Part shown: piece after piece, positions 32,841 to 40,303 of the stretch
How positions within the stretch are numbered: the stretch's first letter is position 1
How the letters are laid out: each line of letters starts with the position of its first letter
NCBI RefSeq assembly: GCF_019458805.1
Contig: NZ_JAIBOA010000025.1
Coordinates: 56,249 to 120,248, forward strand
Reading direction: 5' to 3'
Length of the DNA: 64,000 nucleotides
Origin: Actinomadura parmotrematis
GTDB taxonomy: Bacteria; Actinomycetota; Actinomycetes; Streptosporangiales; Streptosporangiaceae
The notes under the pieces: model-generated
The model's database searches: none
Told to the model about the DNA's origin: nothing
What the model saw: the letters and a program-made list of their open reading frames with translations, nothing else
Position numbers and translations under genes: made by a program

Positions 32841-33710
32841 TCAGCCGTCCTCGGGCAGGCGCCGCAGCAGCGAGGCGAACTCGCCGGTGCGCCGGCCGGC
32901 CGCGTCGGGGGCGAGCGGCGTGAGGCGCCGCGCGCCGTGGCTCCAGTAGACGCCGCGCGCGCAGGGGTCCTCGGCGGCCTCGTGCATCTCGGCGACGACC
33001 TCGGCGAACACCGGCAGCACCTCGCGGACGCCCCGGCCGGTGATCGGGTACAGCAGCAGGGTGCTGTGGCAGGGGACGCCGACCAGCGCGCCGTGCTCGC
33101 CGGTGCCCGCCGGCAGGAACTGGTCGACCTCGCTGAGCAGCGCGGACACGTACCGGCTGCCCGGCTTGGTCACCACCCGCACGTCCCGGCCCGGCAGCAG
33201 CGGCTGGTCGTGGACCTGCACGTCGGCGAGCTCGCGGTCGTGGGTGTTGGTCATGACGTAGCCGAGCTTGCGGAGGCCGAGCAGCCCGGCGCGGGCCCGG
33301 GTGAGCGGGCCGCCGTAGCGCGGGTGCTCGATCATCACCATCGCGTCGAAGTGGTCGCCCGCCGGGACGACGACGAGGCCCTCGCGGTCGCGCGGGGCGA
33401 GCTTCGGCACGATGCGGAGGCGCAGCAGCTCGCGCACGTCCCCGAACAGCTCCATCTCGCCGACGGCGAGGACCGCGCGGTCGGCGACCTCGCGGACCCA
33501 CCCCTCCACCACGCCGGGCCAGGCCACCGGATCGACCCGGGCGCAGCGCTCCAGCACCGTCCAGGTCGAGGCGCGCGCCTCGGACCGGCCGACCGGCAGG
33601 ACCAGCTCGGAGGTCCCGCCGTCGAACCACGCCTCGGGCGACAGCACCGGGATCAGGCCGCGGACGAGCGCGTGCACGTCGCCCGCCACGTCCAGCGGTT
33701 CCCTGGCCAT
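32841..33710 (-). CDS. Conserved hypothetical protein, possibly DUF1444-like
   Basis: A 289-residue soluble protein without signal peptide or membrane helices. Segments such as RLRIVPKLAPRDREGLVVVPAGDHF, YVMTNTHDRELADVQVHD and HSTLLLYPITGRGVREVLPVFAEVVAEMHE look like a conserved folded domain with mixed alpha/beta character, slightly reminiscent of DUF1444/UPF0354 proteins. I cannot assign a function. It stands alone, convergent with the MFS gene and divergent from the acyltransferase gene. Confidence 0.75.
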   Translation of the reverse strand: MAREPLDVAGDVHALVRGLIPVLSPEAWFDGGTSELVLPVGRSEARASTWTVLERCARVDPVAWPGVVEGWVREVADRAVLAVGEMELFGDVRELLRLRIVPKLAPRDREGLVVVPAGDHFDAMVMIEHPRYGGPLTRARAGLLGLRKLGYVMTNTHDRELADVQVHDQPLLPGRDVRVVTKPGSRYVSALLSEVDQFLPAGTGEHGALVGVPCHSTLLLYPITGRGVREVLPVFAEVVAEMHEAAEDPCARGVYWSHGARRLTPLAPDAAGRRTGEFASLLRRLPEDG

Positions 33711-33834
33711 CGCTTCATCCCCTCCCCACGCTCGGCGTCACTGCCCAACCCTCTCAGAGTTCCGCCCCGCTGTGTGATCTATCGCGGAGTATGGGCGACT
33801 CGCTGATCATGTTCGGCTCAAGTACGGTGCATCC

Positions 33835-34656
33835 ATGTCCGAAATCGTGTACCCGCCGGTGATCAAGACCGCGCTGGCCCTGTTCAAGGCGCTGAACATC
33901 ACGTTCCGCGTCGAGGGCACCGAGCGTATCCCGCGCACCGGCGGCGCGGTGCTCGTGAGCAATCACGTGAGCTACCTCGACTTCATCTTCGCGGGCCTCG
34001 CCGCTCACCCGGCGGGGCGGCTCGTCCGCTTCATGGCCAAGAAGGAGATCTTCGACAACAGGGTCGCCGGCCCGCTGATGCGCGGGATGCACCACATCCC
34101 GGTGGACCGCGAGGCGGGCGCCTCCTCCTACAAGGCGGCGCTGAAGGCCCTGAAGGACGGCGAGATCATCGGCGTGTTCGCCGAGGCGACGATCAGCCGG
34201 TCGTTCGAGGTCAAGGACATCAAGAGCGGCGCGGTGCGGATGGCGGTGGCCGGCAAGGTCCCGCTCGTCCCCATCACCATCTGGGGCCCGCAGCGCCTGT
34301 GGACCAAGGGCCGCAAGCGGCGCCTGCTCCAGCGCAACGTCCCGGTGACGATCCTCGTCGGCGAGCCGATGTACCCGAAGCGCGGCGACGACTACGACAA
34401 GGTGACCGAGGAGCTGCACGCGCGGCTCGCCGAGCTCGCCGAGAAGGCCCAGCGCGAGTACCCCGAGATCCCGAAGCCCGGCGAGGACTGGTGGCAGCCG
34501 GCCTACCTCGGCGGCAGCGCCCCCACCCCCGCCGAGGCCGCCGAGCTCGACCGGCGGGAGTCGGAGGAGCGCGCCGCCCGCCGCGCCGCCCGCGAGGCCG
34601 CCGCCGAGGGCGCGAACAAGGACGCCGCCGAGGGCAAGGACGCGGCCGCCGGGTAA
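33835..34656 (+). CDS. 1-acylglycerol-3-phosphate O-acyltransferase family (PlsC-like)
   Basis: A 273-residue membrane-associated acyltransferase. The HX4D catalytic motif is VSNHVSYLDF near residue 42, the substrate phosphate motif is GVFAEATISRSFEV near residue 120 (variant of FPEGTRSR), and the V-P-V-P-like motif is KVPLVPITIWG near residue 145. It should acylate lysophosphatidic acid or a related lipid. The last 45 residues are a charged Ala/Glu/Arg tail not found in core PlsC. The ATG at 33835 lacks a ribosome binding site and lies six bases after TACGGT, so the mRNA may be leaderless. Confidence 0.9.
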   Translation: MSEIVYPPVIKTALALFKALNITFRVEGTERIPRTGGAVLVSNHVSYLDFIFAGLAAHPAGRLVRFMAKKEIFDNRVAGPLMRGMHHIPVDREAGASSYKAALKALKDGEIIGVFAEATISRSFEVKDIKSGAVRMAVAGKVPLVPITIWGPQRLWTKGRKRRLLQRNVPVTILVGEPMYPKRGDDYDKVTEELHARLAELAEKAQREYPEIPKPGEDWWQPAYLGGSAPTPAEAAELDRRESEERAARRAAREAAAEGANKDAAEGKDAAAG

Positions 34657-34698
34657 TTCGTTGGACGCGGGCGGGTCCGGGCGCCGACCATCGGTGGC

Positions 34699-35862
34699 AT
34701 GACGTCACAGAGGTCGCAGGAGTTCCTGCATCTGGTGGAGGCGCCCGAGCCCGCGACGGCCTCGGGGGCCGACCTCACGCTGCCCGTCGTGCTCAACCTC
34801 AACGACGGCAACTCCCCGGCGGACGTCATGGACGTGCTGTCGCTCCGCCCGTTCGCCTCCGGGGAGCAGCCCTGGTCGCGCTCCACCCGCCTGGACCGGG
34901 TCCGCGAGGACGCGCCGCTCCGCCCCGCCGACGGCCGGGTGCTGCGCACCGCCCGCGAGAAGGGCAAGGAGTCGGTGCTGCTGGAGGGCGACGGCTGGAC
35001 GCTGCTCGTCAACCGGTGGAAGGAGGGCGGCGCCTACCTGGCGGTGTCGGCGGTCGACGACGCGCTCGCCGAGCGGGTCCTCGCCGAGAGCGTCCGCGAC
35101 GCCGCCGAGCCGCCCAAGGAGGACGACGGCAGCGTCGAGATGGGGTTCTGGCACGTCGGCCGGCACGGTCCCAGCCGGCGCGAGCGGACCATCGGCACCG
35201 ACGTCTGGACCGACATCCGCGGCAACTACACCGCGCCCGTCGCCGCGGCCCTCGACCGCGTGATGGCGCTGTCCCCCGCGGCCGTGGACGGGCGCATCCT
35301 GCTGCTGCACGGGCCGCCCGGCACCGGCAAGACCACCGCCCTGCGGGCCCTCGCCCGCGCCTGGCGGGACTGGTGCCAGGCCGACTGCGTGCTCGACCCC
35401 GAGGCGCTGTTCGGCGACCCCGCCTACCTGATGACGGTCGCCGTCGGCACCGACGACGACGGGGACGAGGAGCGCCGCTGGCGGCTGCTCATCCTGGAGG
35501 ACTGCGACGAGCTGATCCGCTCGGAGGCCAAGGCGTCCACCGGGCAGGGCCTGTCCCGGCTGCTCAACCTGAGCGACGGGATGCTCGGGCAGGGCCGCGA
35601 CGTGCTGGTGGCGATCACCACGAACGAGCACCTGTCGCGCCTGCACCCGGCCGTGGTGCGGCCCGGCCGCTGCCTCGCGCAGATCGAGGTGGGGCCGCTC
35701 ACCCGCGCCGAGGCCACCGGCTGGCTCGGCTCCGGGCACGAGGGCGCCGCCTCGATCGGCCCGGACGGCGCGACGCTGGCCGAGCTGGCGGCCCTCCGCA
35801 AGGGCGAGGGGCGCATCGCGTCCGCGGGCTCCCCCGCCACCGCGACGGGCTTCTACCTCTAG
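34699..35862 (+). CDS. AAA+ ATPase with N-terminal DUF5925-type domain
   Basis: A 387-residue protein. Residues 1-160 are an uncharacterised domain (LPVVLNLNDGNSPADVMDVLSLRPF, then LLVNRWKEGGAYLAVSAVDD) that I associate with DUF5925. Residues 200-350 are an AAA+ module: Walker A LLHGPPGTGKTTALRALA, Walker B RLLILEDCDELI, sensor 1 LVAITTNEHLSRLHPAVVRPGRC with the arginine finger region. Such proteins are CDC48/Bcs1-like ATPases that remodel a partner; the partner is unknown. A terminator-like hairpin follows. Confidence 0.85.
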   Translation: MTSQRSQEFLHLVEAPEPATASGADLTLPVVLNLNDGNSPADVMDVLSLRPFASGEQPWSRSTRLDRVREDAPLRPADGRVLRTAREKGKESVLLEGDGWTLLVNRWKEGGAYLAVSAVDDALAERVLAESVRDAAEPPKEDDGSVEMGFWHVGRHGPSRRERTIGTDVWTDIRGNYTAPVAAALDRVMALSPAAVDGRILLLHGPPGTGKTTALRALARAWRDWCQADCVLDPEALFGDPAYLMTVAVGTDDDGDEERRWRLLILEDCDELIRSEAKASTGQGLSRLLNLSDGMLGQGRDVLVAITTNEHLSRLHPAVVRPGRCLAQIEVGPLTRAEATGWLGSGHEGAASIGPDGATLAELAALRKGEGRIASAGSPATATGFYL

Positions 35863-35876
35863 GCGCGCCGCCGGAA

Positions 35877-35899
35877 GGCCCCGGAAAAGGCTCGGGGCC
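35877..35899 (+). terminator. Hairpin after the AAA+ ATPase gene
   Basis: GGCCCCG (35877-35883) and CGGGGCC (35893-35899) form a 7-bp stem with a 9-base loop, starting 15 bases after the stop codon. Confidence 0.55.
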
Positions 35900-35960
35900 G
35901 CCGGCGGCCCCCGCCGCCTGCGGCCCTTCCCCCGTTCGTCCGGAGGCCCCCCGGCCCTCC

Positions 35961-36253
35961 GGTCCCCCGGTTTCCCCCGGTTTCCCCCGGTCCCCCGGTC
36001 CGGTCGCGGCCCCCGCCGCGTCCGGTGCGGTCCGGTGCCGCGCGTCCCCCGAGGGCGCACGGTTCCGGTGACGGCCTTCGGGGACCGCCGCCCGTCCCGT
36101 CCACCCCGCGAGGACGAGCCCGGCGGCCGGTCCCGTCCGGCCATGAGAGAAGCATCCCCCCGGAGCGGGGGCGCGGACATCCGGGGAAACCCCGAGAAAC
36201 GCCACGGATCCGGCGCGGCCCCATACCTAGGGGCGGGGGCCTAGGGGCGGGGG
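35961..36253. repeat. Non-coding G/C-run region with potential quadruplexes on both strands
   Basis: This part of the 378-base gap between convergent genes holds four C5 runs (35964, 35974, 35984, 35992), which are G5 runs with 3-5 base loops on the minus strand, built on a CCCCCGGTTT repeat. At its right end CCTAGGGGCGGGGG occurs twice in perfect tandem (36226-36239 and 36240-36253), giving four G-runs on the plus strand. The second copy contains the stop codon of the DUF2470 gene. No gene is seen between them. Confidence 0.75.
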
Positions 36254-37020
36254 ACGGCGGCGCCGAACAGGCGCCGGTACACGCAGCGGAGCCCGGCGAG
36301 GTCGCGGACGGGCTCGGCGAAGGCGACGCGGAGGTCGAGGGGCTCGCCCGCCGCGGCGCCCGCCTCCCCGTCCGGCAGCTCGCAGCGCAGCCAGAGGCCG
36401 TGGCGGTCCAGGCCGAGGGGGCGGACGGACGTGGCGCGCGCGGCGCAGGGCAGGCCGGCGAGCAGGCCGCGCAGCTCGCCGCGGTGCGCGGAGTCCAGGT
36501 GGGACAGGATGCCGGCCTCGATCGCGACGAACGGGTCGGGCAGCGCGAGCGCGTACTCCTCGGGCTCCAGGGTCGCGCTGCCCCAGGCGTCCTCGACCTC
36601 GATCTGCGCGACGTCCATGGCGAGGATCGTCCAGTCGCCGTCGCCGGCCGCGAGGTCGAGCAGCTCGGGGCGCGGGTGCAGGCGCGACAGGGTGAGCGCG
36701 GCGCCGCGGATCTCGTCCTCGGGGAGCCGGGAGACCCAGCCGTGCAGCCAGGCCCGGCCGCGGACCCGGTCGGGCAGGGCGACGGGCGCGACGTCGCTGA
36801 GGCGGAGGGTGGCGGTCAGGTCGTCGCCGGCGCCGGCGAGGGCGGCGGCGATCGGCGAGGCGGCCGGCATGAGCAGCAGCGGGACGCCGTGCTCGTCGGT
36901 GATGTGCGCGGTGACCGGGGCGTAGGGCACGCCCGGGGCGGCGAGGACGCCGTCGGCGACCCCGTAGGCGAGCGTGCGTGCGCGTTCGGCGGCGGTGGGC
37001 CGCCTCGTCTGGTCGTCCAC
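36241..37020 (-). CDS. DUF2470 domain protein, haem-utilisation-like
   Basis: A 259-residue protein. The N-terminal two thirds resemble a split-barrel flavin/haem-binding fold (VTAHITDEHGVPLLLMPAASPIAAALAG, ATLRLSDVAPVALPDRVRGRAWLHGW). The end, LPDPFVAIEAGILSHLDSAHRGELRGLL, matches the DUF2470 domain of HugZ/HutZ-type haem-degrading or haem-handling proteins. GTG 37020 is preceded by AGGAGG. Directly upstream are tandem iron boxes, so expression should rise when iron is scarce, consistent with retrieving iron from haem. It is divergent from rpsD and shares the regulatory region with it. Confidence 0.82.
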   Translation of the reverse strand: MDDQTRRPTAAERARTLAYGVADGVLAAPGVPYAPVTAHITDEHGVPLLLMPAASPIAAALAGAGDDLTATLRLSDVAPVALPDRVRGRAWLHGWVSRLPEDEIRGAALTLSRLHPRPELLDLAAGDGDWTILAMDVAQIEVEDAWGSATLEPEEYALALPDPFVAIEAGILSHLDSAHRGELRGLLAGLPCAARATSVRPLGLDRHGLWLRCELPDGEAGAAAGEPLDLRVAFAEPVRDLAGLRCVYRRLFGAAVPRP

Positions 37021-37040
37021 CCGGACCCCTCCTTGAACTC

Positions 37041-37075
37041 GTAGGTTAGGCTAACCTAACTTAGGATCACCTAAC
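37041..37075. promoter_or_regulatory. Tandem DmdR/IdeR iron boxes between a DUF2470 gene and rpsD
   Basis: Bases 37041-37059 match the IdeR/DtxR consensus TTAGGTTAGGCTAACCTAA at 18 of 19 positions. A second dyad, TTAGG-ATCA-CCTAA, follows at 37061-37074. Together they fill most of the 69-base gap between the two divergent start codons. Iron-loaded DmdR/IdeR would block both promoters. Confidence 0.88.
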
Positions 37076-37089
37076 CACCAAGGAGCATC

Positions 37090-37695
37090 GTGAACAACTC
37101 CCGCCCCAAGGTCCGGCTCTCCCGGGCCCTCGGCATCCCGCTGACCCCGAAGAGCGTGAAGTACTTCGAGGCGCGCCCCTACCCGCCCGGCGAGCACGGC
37201 CGGTCCCGCAAGACCGAGTCCGACTACAAGGTGCGGCTCCGCGAGAAGCAGCGGCTGCGCGCGCAGTACAACATCCGCGAGGTCCAGCTCCGCAACGCCT
37301 TCGCCAAGGCGGCCAAGCACGAGGGCAAGACCGGCGAGGCGCTGCTGGTCGACCTGGAGCGCCGCCTCGACGCGCTGGTGCTGCGCGCCGGCTTCGCCCG
37401 CACGATCTACCAGGCCCGCCAGTTCGTCGTGCACCGCCACGTGCTGGTGAACGGGCAGCGGGTGGACCGGCCGTCCTACCGGCTGCGCCCCGGCGACGTG
37501 ATCACGATCGCCGAGCGGTCCCGGCCGATGGCGCCGTTCCAGGTGGCCGCGACCGGCGCGCACGCCGAGAACGTGCCGCCGTACCTGGAGGTGCGCCACG
37601 ACGCCTTCGCGGCGCAGTTCGTCCGGCTGCCCGAGCGCAAGGAGATCCCGGTGATCTGCGACGAGCAGCTCGTCGTCGAGCACTACTCGCGCTGA
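37090..37695 (+). CDS. rpsD: 30S ribosomal protein S4
   Basis: A 201-residue S4, the primary 16S rRNA binding protein that nucleates the small subunit body. The sequence (RPKVRLSRALGIPLTPKSVKYFEARPYPPGEHGR, ARTIYQARQFVVHRHVLVNGQRVD for the S4 RNA-binding domain, and KEIPVICDEQLVVEHYSR at the end) matches the Streptomyces form. It has no zinc-binding cysteine cluster. It stands outside any ribosomal protein operon. GTG 37090 follows AAGGAG closely. Two iron boxes lie immediately upstream, which is unexpected for a ribosomal gene. It may be the only S4 or a paralogue; this window cannot tell. Confidence 0.95.
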   Translation: MNNSRPKVRLSRALGIPLTPKSVKYFEARPYPPGEHGRSRKTESDYKVRLREKQRLRAQYNIREVQLRNAFAKAAKHEGKTGEALLVDLERRLDALVLRAGFARTIYQARQFVVHRHVLVNGQRVDRPSYRLRPGDVITIAERSRPMAPFQVAATGAHAENVPPYLEVRHDAFAAQFVRLPERKEIPVICDEQLVVEHYSR

Positions 37696-37697
37696 TC

Positions 37698-37711
37698 GGG
37701 GGCCGGCCCCC
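37698..37711 (+). terminator. Short palindrome after rpsD, possible terminator
   Basis: GGGGGCCGGCCCCC starts two bases after the rpsD stop codon. With a CCGG loop it leaves a 5-bp G/C stem. There is no T-run, so termination is only suggested. Confidence 0.35.
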
Positions 37712-37745
37712 GGAACGGTCCCGGCGGCCTCTGGACAGGTGTCCG

Positions 37746-37800
37746 CCTCCATCGGTTAGTATCAACCTAGCGCTCGCTTGGCTGACGGACCCGATGGAGG
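37746..37800. promoter_or_regulatory. Separated 10-bp inverted repeat enclosing a promoter and overlapping the ribosome binding site
   Basis: CCTCCATCGG (37746-37755) is exactly complementary to CCGATGGAGG (37791-37800), which contains the GGAGG ribosome binding site of the next gene. The 35 bases between hold a TAGTAT -10-like box (37757-37762) and GGTT-AGTATC-AACC. If transcription begins upstream of 37746 the repeat would hide the ribosome binding site; if it begins inside, it may be a regulator site. Confidence 0.4.
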
Positions 37801-37809
37801 CCGCAGGAC

Positions 37810-38697
37810 ATGATCGAATTCCACCCCGTGACCCGCAACATCGGCGCCGAGGTCGAGGGCATCGACCTGAGCAAGCCGACCGACCCGGAGCAGATCCAGA
37901 CGATCCGGGACGGCCTCCTGGAGCACCAGGTGCTCTTCTTCCGCGACCAGCACATCAGCGACGGGGAGCACCAGGCGTTCGCCGAGCAGTTCGGCACCGT
38001 GAACCAGCCGGCGATGAACACCTCCGGCTCGGCCATCCACGTCCTGGACCAGACCGACCCCAAGGGCGAGGGCGGCGACCAGTGGCACAGCGACAACACC
38101 TTCCAGCCCGTCCCGCCGATGGGCTCGCTGCTGCGCGCCGTCATCCTGCCCGAGGTCGGCGGTGACACCCTCTGGGCCAACATGTACCTGGCCTACGAAT
38201 CGCTCGCGCCCTGGCTCCAGCGGCTCGCCGACGAGCTCTACGCCGAGCACGACCTGACCATGTCGATCTCCAAGGCGAACGACAAGGGCCACGCCTTCGA
38301 CCTGCGCGCGATGCAGGAGAAGAACCCGCCGTCGATCCACCCGGTCGTCCGCGTCCACCCCGAGACCGGCCGGAAGGCGCTCTACGTCAACCGCAGCTCG
38401 GTCACCCGCCTGGTCGGCCTGTCGAACCGCGAGAACGAGGCGCTGCTGCCGCTGCTGTTCGACGCCGTCCGCGACCCGCAGTTCCAGGTCCGCCTGAAGT
38501 GGCGCGTCGGCACCCTCGCCTTCTGGGACAACCGGCCGACCCAGCACTACGCCGTCGCCGACTACACCCAGCGCCGCAAGATGCACCGCGTCACCATCAA
38601 CGCCCCCGCCGAGATCGACAACGGCGTCCCGAAGGGCGTGAACGGCGTGACCGGCGCCGACGCCCCCGAAGAGGCCGCCGCCGCCCGGTACCTGTAG
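37810..38697 (+). CDS. TauD/TfdA family Fe(II)/2-oxoglutarate dioxygenase
   Basis: A 295-residue dioxygenase. The iron-binding facial triad is seen as WHSDNTF (His, Asp) near residues 96-98 and the distal histidine in RRKMHRVTI near residue 259; the 2-oxoglutarate-binding arginine is the one just after, in HRVTI. LWANMYLAYESLAPWLQ and LYVNRSSVTRLVG are typical TauD segments. Members oxidise taurine, alkylsulfates, herbicide ethers and other acids with loss of CO2 and succinate. No sulfonate transporter is adjacent, so the substrate is open. The convergent MarR gene may control it. Confidence 0.93.
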   Translation: MIEFHPVTRNIGAEVEGIDLSKPTDPEQIQTIRDGLLEHQVLFFRDQHISDGEHQAFAEQFGTVNQPAMNTSGSAIHVLDQTDPKGEGGDQWHSDNTFQPVPPMGSLLRAVILPEVGGDTLWANMYLAYESLAPWLQRLADELYAEHDLTMSISKANDKGHAFDLRAMQEKNPPSIHPVVRVHPETGRKALYVNRSSVTRLVGLSNRENEALLPLLFDAVRDPQFQVRLKWRVGTLAFWDNRPTQHYAVADYTQRRKMHRVTINAPAEIDNGVPKGVNGVTGADAPEEAAAARYL

Positions 38698-38712
38698 GCC
38701 GCACCCGCCGCG

Positions 38713-39228
38713 TCAGGGCAGGGCTCCCAGCTCGGTCCTGGCGTGGGCGCGGAGCAGGACGAGGGACTCGGCGAGGACGCCGCGGCGCTCCTCGCCGAGC
38801 GGCCCGGCGAAGTGCCGCGCGAGGGTCTCGGCGTGCACGCGGAGCGCCTCGTCCAGCTTGGCGCGCCCCGCGTCCGTCAGCTCGACCCGCTGGCGCCGCC
38901 GGTCGTCCTCGCCGGTCCGCCGGCGCACCAGCCCCGCCTCCTCCATCCGGTCGACGAGGCGGGTCATCCCGCCGCTCGTCAGCACCAGCTCGCCCGCGAG
39001 GCGCCCCATCGTCGGGCAGCCCGAGCCCTGGTCCGACAGCCTCAGCAGCACCTCGAAGACGGCGTGCTTGATGCCGGCGCGCCGCTCCAGCTCGCGCGCG
39101 GCGATCCGTTCCAGCAGCGCCGCGGCGCCGAGCAGCGAGCCGAACTCGTGCACCAGCGGATCCAGCCCGCCCGCGCCCGGCGGGCGTGCCCGGCCGGCGT
39201 CCGGTGCGGTCGTGTCGGTCGTGGCCAT
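38713..39228 (-). CDS. MarR family transcriptional regulator
   Basis: A 171-residue protein with a Pro/Thr-rich N-terminal tail of about 20 residues, then the MarR core: FEVLLRLSDQGSGCPTMGRLAGELVLTSGGMTRLVDRMEEAGLVRRR and wing EDDRRRQRVELTDAG. ATG 39228 has a GGGGGA ribosome binding site. It lies between the TauD gene and the mce operon terminator. The natural target is probably the dioxygenase or a distant gene. Confidence 0.92.
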   Translation of the reverse strand: MATTDTTAPDAGRARPPGAGGLDPLVHEFGSLLGAAALLERIAARELERRAGIKHAVFEVLLRLSDQGSGCPTMGRLAGELVLTSGGMTRLVDRMEEAGLVRRRTGEDDRRRQRVELTDAGRAKLDEALRVHAETLARHFAGPLGEERRGVLAESLVLLRAHARTELGALP

Positions 39229-39263
39229 CTGCGTCCCCCTCGGCGCCTCTGCCCCGACAACGC

Positions 39264-39303
39264 GCGGGCGGCCCGCACCATTTCCGTGGCGCGGGCCGCC
39301 CGC
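39264..39303 (-). terminator. Terminator of the mce operon
   Basis: A perfect 13-bp stem (GCGGGCGGCCCGC, 39264-39276, and complement 39291-39303) with a 14-base loop begins 13 bases after the stop of the last gene of the mce operon. Confidence 0.8.
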
Positions 39304-39316
39304 AGGTCGATGCACG

Positions 39317-40279
39317 CTAGTTCTTCGGGGACGCCTTGGCGCTCGGGGACGCCGACGGCGACGTCGAGACGCCCGGGACGGCGCCGCCGCTCGCGTTCTG
39401 CGCCTGCGTCGCGTCGTCCTCGCCCGAGGCGTACTGCTTGGTGACCTTCCACTTGCCGTCGATCTTGGCCAGGGCGAGCCGGATCAGGTTCGCCGGGACC
39501 TTGCTGGTGCCCTGCTGGCTCGTGCCGGAGATGTCCACCGTCACCACGGCGCTCGCGAACCGGCCGTCCACGTCGCCGACCGCGACCGCGACGGTCTTGG
39601 ACGTCAGCGCGGCGTTCGGGTTGCTCTTGAAGGCGTTCGCCAGGTTCGGCACCGTCGTCGACTTGTACTTCTCCAGCAGGTCGCCGCCCATGAGCCGCTG
39701 GGCCTTGGTCATCTGCTGCTGGTAGTTCGCGGCGTTGTAGGTCGCCGCGATGTCGCCGTAGGCGGCGGCGACCTTCGCGACGGCGGCCCGGTCGTCCTTG
39801 TCGGACTGCAGGCCGGCCGCCGTCCGCCACTGCCAGACGGCGAGGGTGGCGAGCACCGCGAGCGCGACGACCAGCGCGGCGGCGGTCCCGGCCGGGATGC
39901 CGAGGACGAGGCGCCGGGCGGGCGGATCGGCGTCCTCGTCGTCCTCGGCGGGCTCGGGGGTCGGCTCGATCCGCGGCTTCGGCTTGGGCTTCGGCGCGGT
40001 CTTCACCGCGGCGGCCCTGGGCTTCGGCTTGGGCCTCGGGGCGGGCGCGGGCTCCTCCTCGGCCTCGTCCTCGGCCTCCTCGGCGTCCAGCGCCTCCAGG
40101 ACGTCGTCGAGGTCCTCGTCGTCGTCCTCGATGACCTCGATGACCCGGACCCGGCGCTTGCGCTTGCGCGCGGCGGGAGCGGGGGCGGGGGTCTCCTCGT
40201 CCGCCGCGCCCTGCTCCGCGGCGACCTCCTCGGGGGCGTCCTCGCCGCCGGTGACGTCCTTGGTGATCTTGGCTGTCAC
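39317..40279 (-). CDS. Mce-associated membrane protein (Mam)
   Basis: A 320-residue protein and last gene of the mce operon. Residues 1-120 are a disordered, strongly acidic then Pro/Lys-rich cytoplasmic region (DDDEDLDDVLEALDAEEAE, PRPKPKPR). One membrane helix follows (AGTAAALVVALAVLATLAVW), then an outer domain of about 150 residues (AAVAKVAAAYGDIAATYNAANY, WKVTKQYASG) with the NTF2-like pattern of Mam proteins, ending in a Ser/Pro/Ala tail. Mam proteins stabilise Mce transporter complexes. GTG start. Confidence 0.88.
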   Translation of the reverse strand: MTAKITKDVTGGEDAPEEVAAEQGAADEETPAPAPAARKRKRRVRVIEVIEDDDEDLDDVLEALDAEEAEDEAEEEPAPAPRPKPKPRAAAVKTAPKPKPKPRIEPTPEPAEDDEDADPPARRLVLGIPAGTAAALVVALAVLATLAVWQWRTAAGLQSDKDDRAAVAKVAAAYGDIAATYNAANYQQQMTKAQRLMGGDLLEKYKSTTVPNLANAFKSNPNAALTSKTVAVAVGDVDGRFASAVVTVDISGTSQQGTSKVPANLIRLALAKIDGKWKVTKQYASGEDDATQAQNASGGAVPGVSTSPSASPSAKASPKN

Positions 40280-40303
40280 GTCAGCACTCCTCGGGGGTCG
40301 GAA

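Noticed and set aside
37041..37075. Zur box controlling a zinc-free S4 paralogue
   Set aside because: The sequence is an almost exact IdeR/DmdR box and does not resemble the actinomycete Zur site.
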